From assembly GCA_964350135.1 (NCBI GenBank), contig CAYGJN010000131.1, forward strand, positions 1 through 6,288: DNA of 6,288 nt. Reading direction: 5' to 3'. The number at the start of each line of letters is the position of its first letter. The stretch's first letter is position 1. Below, in pieces: positions 4,992-6,288 of this stretch. The notes under the pieces were generated by a model. It was not told the DNA's origin. It saw only the letters and a list, made by a program, of their open reading frames with translations, and ran no database searches. The stretch is from CAYGJN01 sp964350135 (GTDB lineage: Bacteria; Bdellovibrionota; Bacteriovoracia; Bacteriovoracales; Bacteriovoracaceae). Both the position numbers and the translations under genes were made by a program.

Positions 4992-5993
4992 CTAGCGAAG
5001 TATTCCTCGAAGATGTGTCTTAGAAATCATCTTAGTTATGCTAAGATGTAAGATTTCTCCACCAGAGAGTTTTTTAAACTCATTTATATCCCTTTTAGAA
5101 AGTCCCTTTTTCAAAAGTTCAAATAAAATAATTTTATTTTCTCCATCATAGCTACAAAGCTCCAAATCAAGAGAGAACTTCGTTTCTCTAATTATCCTTA
5201 GATAACGGTACCCCTGCTCTTTAGAGATTTTTCCCTTAGTATAAAGATGAAAAATTAGGGGCATATGCCTGCGATCAAGTTTTAGCTTTTGGGAGATCCT
5301 TTCAATACTTGGGTCTAGTGAAGTATTTAAAGTAAAATGGCACCAATCATCAACAGCAACCAAAGGGCAAGAGTCATTACTTGGACAAGGAAAATAACAA
5401 TCATAATGCTCTAAAAGCCTTTCTCTCAGATCAAGCACTTCTTTAAAGATAGACTTTGTTCCAGGCTCCATTAAAAGAATATGATCTGGATCAAGTTCTT
5501 CAATCATCTGCCATGATTTTTCAACCCCAAGCTCATTAAAAGAGTGTCCAAACAATAAGGTAGTTTTGCCCTCTATCGTTGGGATATTAGTTTTATAATG
5601 AATGATTGAATCTTTTAAAAAATAATCTAATATTTTTTTTGCCTGATCCAACATTAAGCTAGATTGCTCAACGAGAATAGATTCTTTAAAACCAAGAGAC
5701 TGCATAAGCCCCAGAGTGAAAGTTCCTGGGCCAGCACCTAAATCAACAAGAGTAGAGCCTTTAAGAAGATCTTTAGGGACTTTAGAACTTATATAAAGCG
5801 CTTTTTCCAAATTTGTTGGTAGATAAAAATGAGCATAGGCAGCCACAAGCCTTGGATCATTTATATAATTGGCCAAATTCTCTCTGTCTTTTATAAATAA
5901 ATGATGAACTTGCGCAATGGCAGATATTAAATCAGATTCTCCTTTGAATTTATACAAACTCAAAGGAGCTATATCATTTAAAGAAAGTTTCAC
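4992..5993 (-). CDS. Rsm22-family (METTL17-like) methyltransferase with four-cysteine cluster site
   Basis: A 333-residue protein of the Rsm22 family, known from mitochondrial small-subunit ribosome assembly (yeast Rsm22, human METTL17) and from bacteria. It has a SAM-binding motif I, LVDLGAGPGTFTLGL (82-96), an acidic VEQSSLML (108-115) after strand 2, GHSFNELG (149-156), and the family signature LLMEPGTKSIFKEVLDLRERL (173-193). Then come FPCPSNDSCPL (201-211), DDWCHF (215-220) and LELCSYDGE (277-285). C203, C209, C218 and C280 match the spacing of the family's four cluster cysteines, reported as a [4Fe-4S] site in METTL17. The start is GTG at 5993, overlapping the gltA stop as GTGA, with no good Shine-Dalgarno; translational coupling to gltA is likely. 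The probable role is binding or methylating 16S rRNA during 30S assembly, but bacterial members are little characterised. Confidence 0.88.
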   Translation of the reverse strand: MKLSLNDIAPLSLYKFKGESDLISAIAQVHHLFIKDRENLANYINDPRLVAAYAHFYLPTNLEKALYISSKVPKDLLKGSTLVDLGAGPGTFTLGLMQSLGFKESILVEQSSLMLDQAKKILDYFLKDSIIHYKTNIPTIEGKTTLLFGHSFNELGVEKSWQMIEELDPDHILLMEPGTKSIFKEVLDLRERLLEHYDCYFPCPSNDSCPLVAVDDWCHFTLNTSLDPSIERISQKLKLDRRHMPLIFHLYTKGKISKEQGYRYLRIIRETKFSLDLELCSYDGENKIILFELLKKGLSKRDINEFKKLSGGEILHLSITKMISKTHLRGILR

Positions 5994-6288
5994 TTTCGCT
6001 TTTTAATATCAATATACTCTTGAGACACTTCCCCTGTGTAGATTTGTCTTGGTCTACAGATTCTCATTTTAGGATCTTCAACTAATTCCTTCCATTGGGC
6101 AATCCAACCTGGCAATCTTCCCAATACAAACATTACAGTAAAGAAATCTGTAGGAATTCCTAATGCTCTATAAATAATCCCTGAATAGAAATCAACATTT
6201 GGGTAAAGCTTTCGCTCAACAAAATATTCATCTCTTAAGGCTTCAGCCTCTAAACCTTTTGCAATTTCAAGCAACGGGTCTTCGTCGC
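5990..6288 (-). CDS. gltA: Citrate synthase, C-terminal part (5' end outside window)
   Basis: The frame enters from the right edge of the window (DEDPLLEIAKGLE) and ends at TGA 5992-5990, giving about 99 residues that match the end of type II bacterial citrate synthase (E. coli GltA). It condenses acetyl-CoA with oxaloacetate to form citrate in the cytoplasm, the first step of the TCA cycle. KLYPNVDFYSGIIYRALGIP (codons near 6209-6150) holds the catalytic aspartate, equivalent to Asp362 in E. coli; its codon is GAT at 6193-6191. FVLGRLPGWIAQW and RICRPRQIYTG follow, with the arginines that bind citrate and CoA in the family. The TTG at 6274 is internal, not a start. It overlaps the Rsm22-like gene by 4 bp (GTGA), so these genes share a transcript. 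Confidence 0.97.
   Translation of the reverse strand, partial: DEDPLLEIAKGLEAEALRDEYFVERKLYPNVDFYSGIIYRALGIPTDFFTVMFVLGRLPGWIAQWKELVEDPKMRICRPRQIYTGEVSQEYIDIKKRK

Overview
The window is a compact, AT-rich (roughly one-third G+C by eye) bacterial chromosomal segment with short intergenic gaps. All genes look like housekeeping or regulatory genes; I see no mobile element, CRISPR array, tRNA or rRNA. The low G+C, a receiver/HD-GYP-like fusion, a cysteine-free (type B) L31 and an Rsm22-like methyltransferase would fit a Bdellovibrionota member such as a Bacteriovorax relative. That placement is inference from gene style, not a demonstrated assignment.

Layout, left to right. (1) The 3' end of an unrecognised plus-strand gene (2-307) runs convergently into a minus-strand gene (316-1821). 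The latter encodes a degenerate receiver domain, a middle domain and an HD-GYP-like phosphohydrolase domain. (2) Next comes a minus-strand class I O-methyltransferase (about 1916-2581). A clear intrinsic terminator (2591-2617) separates it from the upstream pair. (3) That pair is a two-gene minus-strand operon, rpmG (L33) then rpmE (type B L31). Both proteins lack the zinc-ribbon cysteine set. (4) A 109-bp divergent promoter region (3101-3209) follows, then a small plus-strand hypothetical gene with a CxxC tail (3210-3503). (5) That gene meets a second minus-strand operon head to tail with 1 bp between stop codons. In transcription order the operon is citrate synthase (gltA, cut by the window edge), an Rsm22-family methyltransferase, lipoate-protein ligase A (lplA) and a secreted DUF4019 protein. 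The first two overlap by 4 bp, the middle gap is 35 bp, and the last junction uses the lplA stop codon as part of the next ribosome binding site.

Functional picture. The right-hand operon joins TCA-cycle entry (citrate synthase), lipoylation of 2-oxoacid dehydrogenases (LplA) and a ribosome-assembly-type methyltransferase with four conserved cysteines suited to an Fe-S cluster. In mitochondria these three functions are linked through Fe-S and lipoate metabolism, so their grouping here is suggestive but unproven. The centre supplies two ribosomal proteins in zinc-independent forms. The left contains a probable cyclic-di-GMP-type signalling protein whose receiver has lost its phospho-acceptor aspartate. 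I did not find a convincing wholly new system; the items most worth following are the Rsm22 cysteine set with its gltA/lplA neighbours, the zinc-free L33-L31 operon and the pseudo-receiver HD protein.
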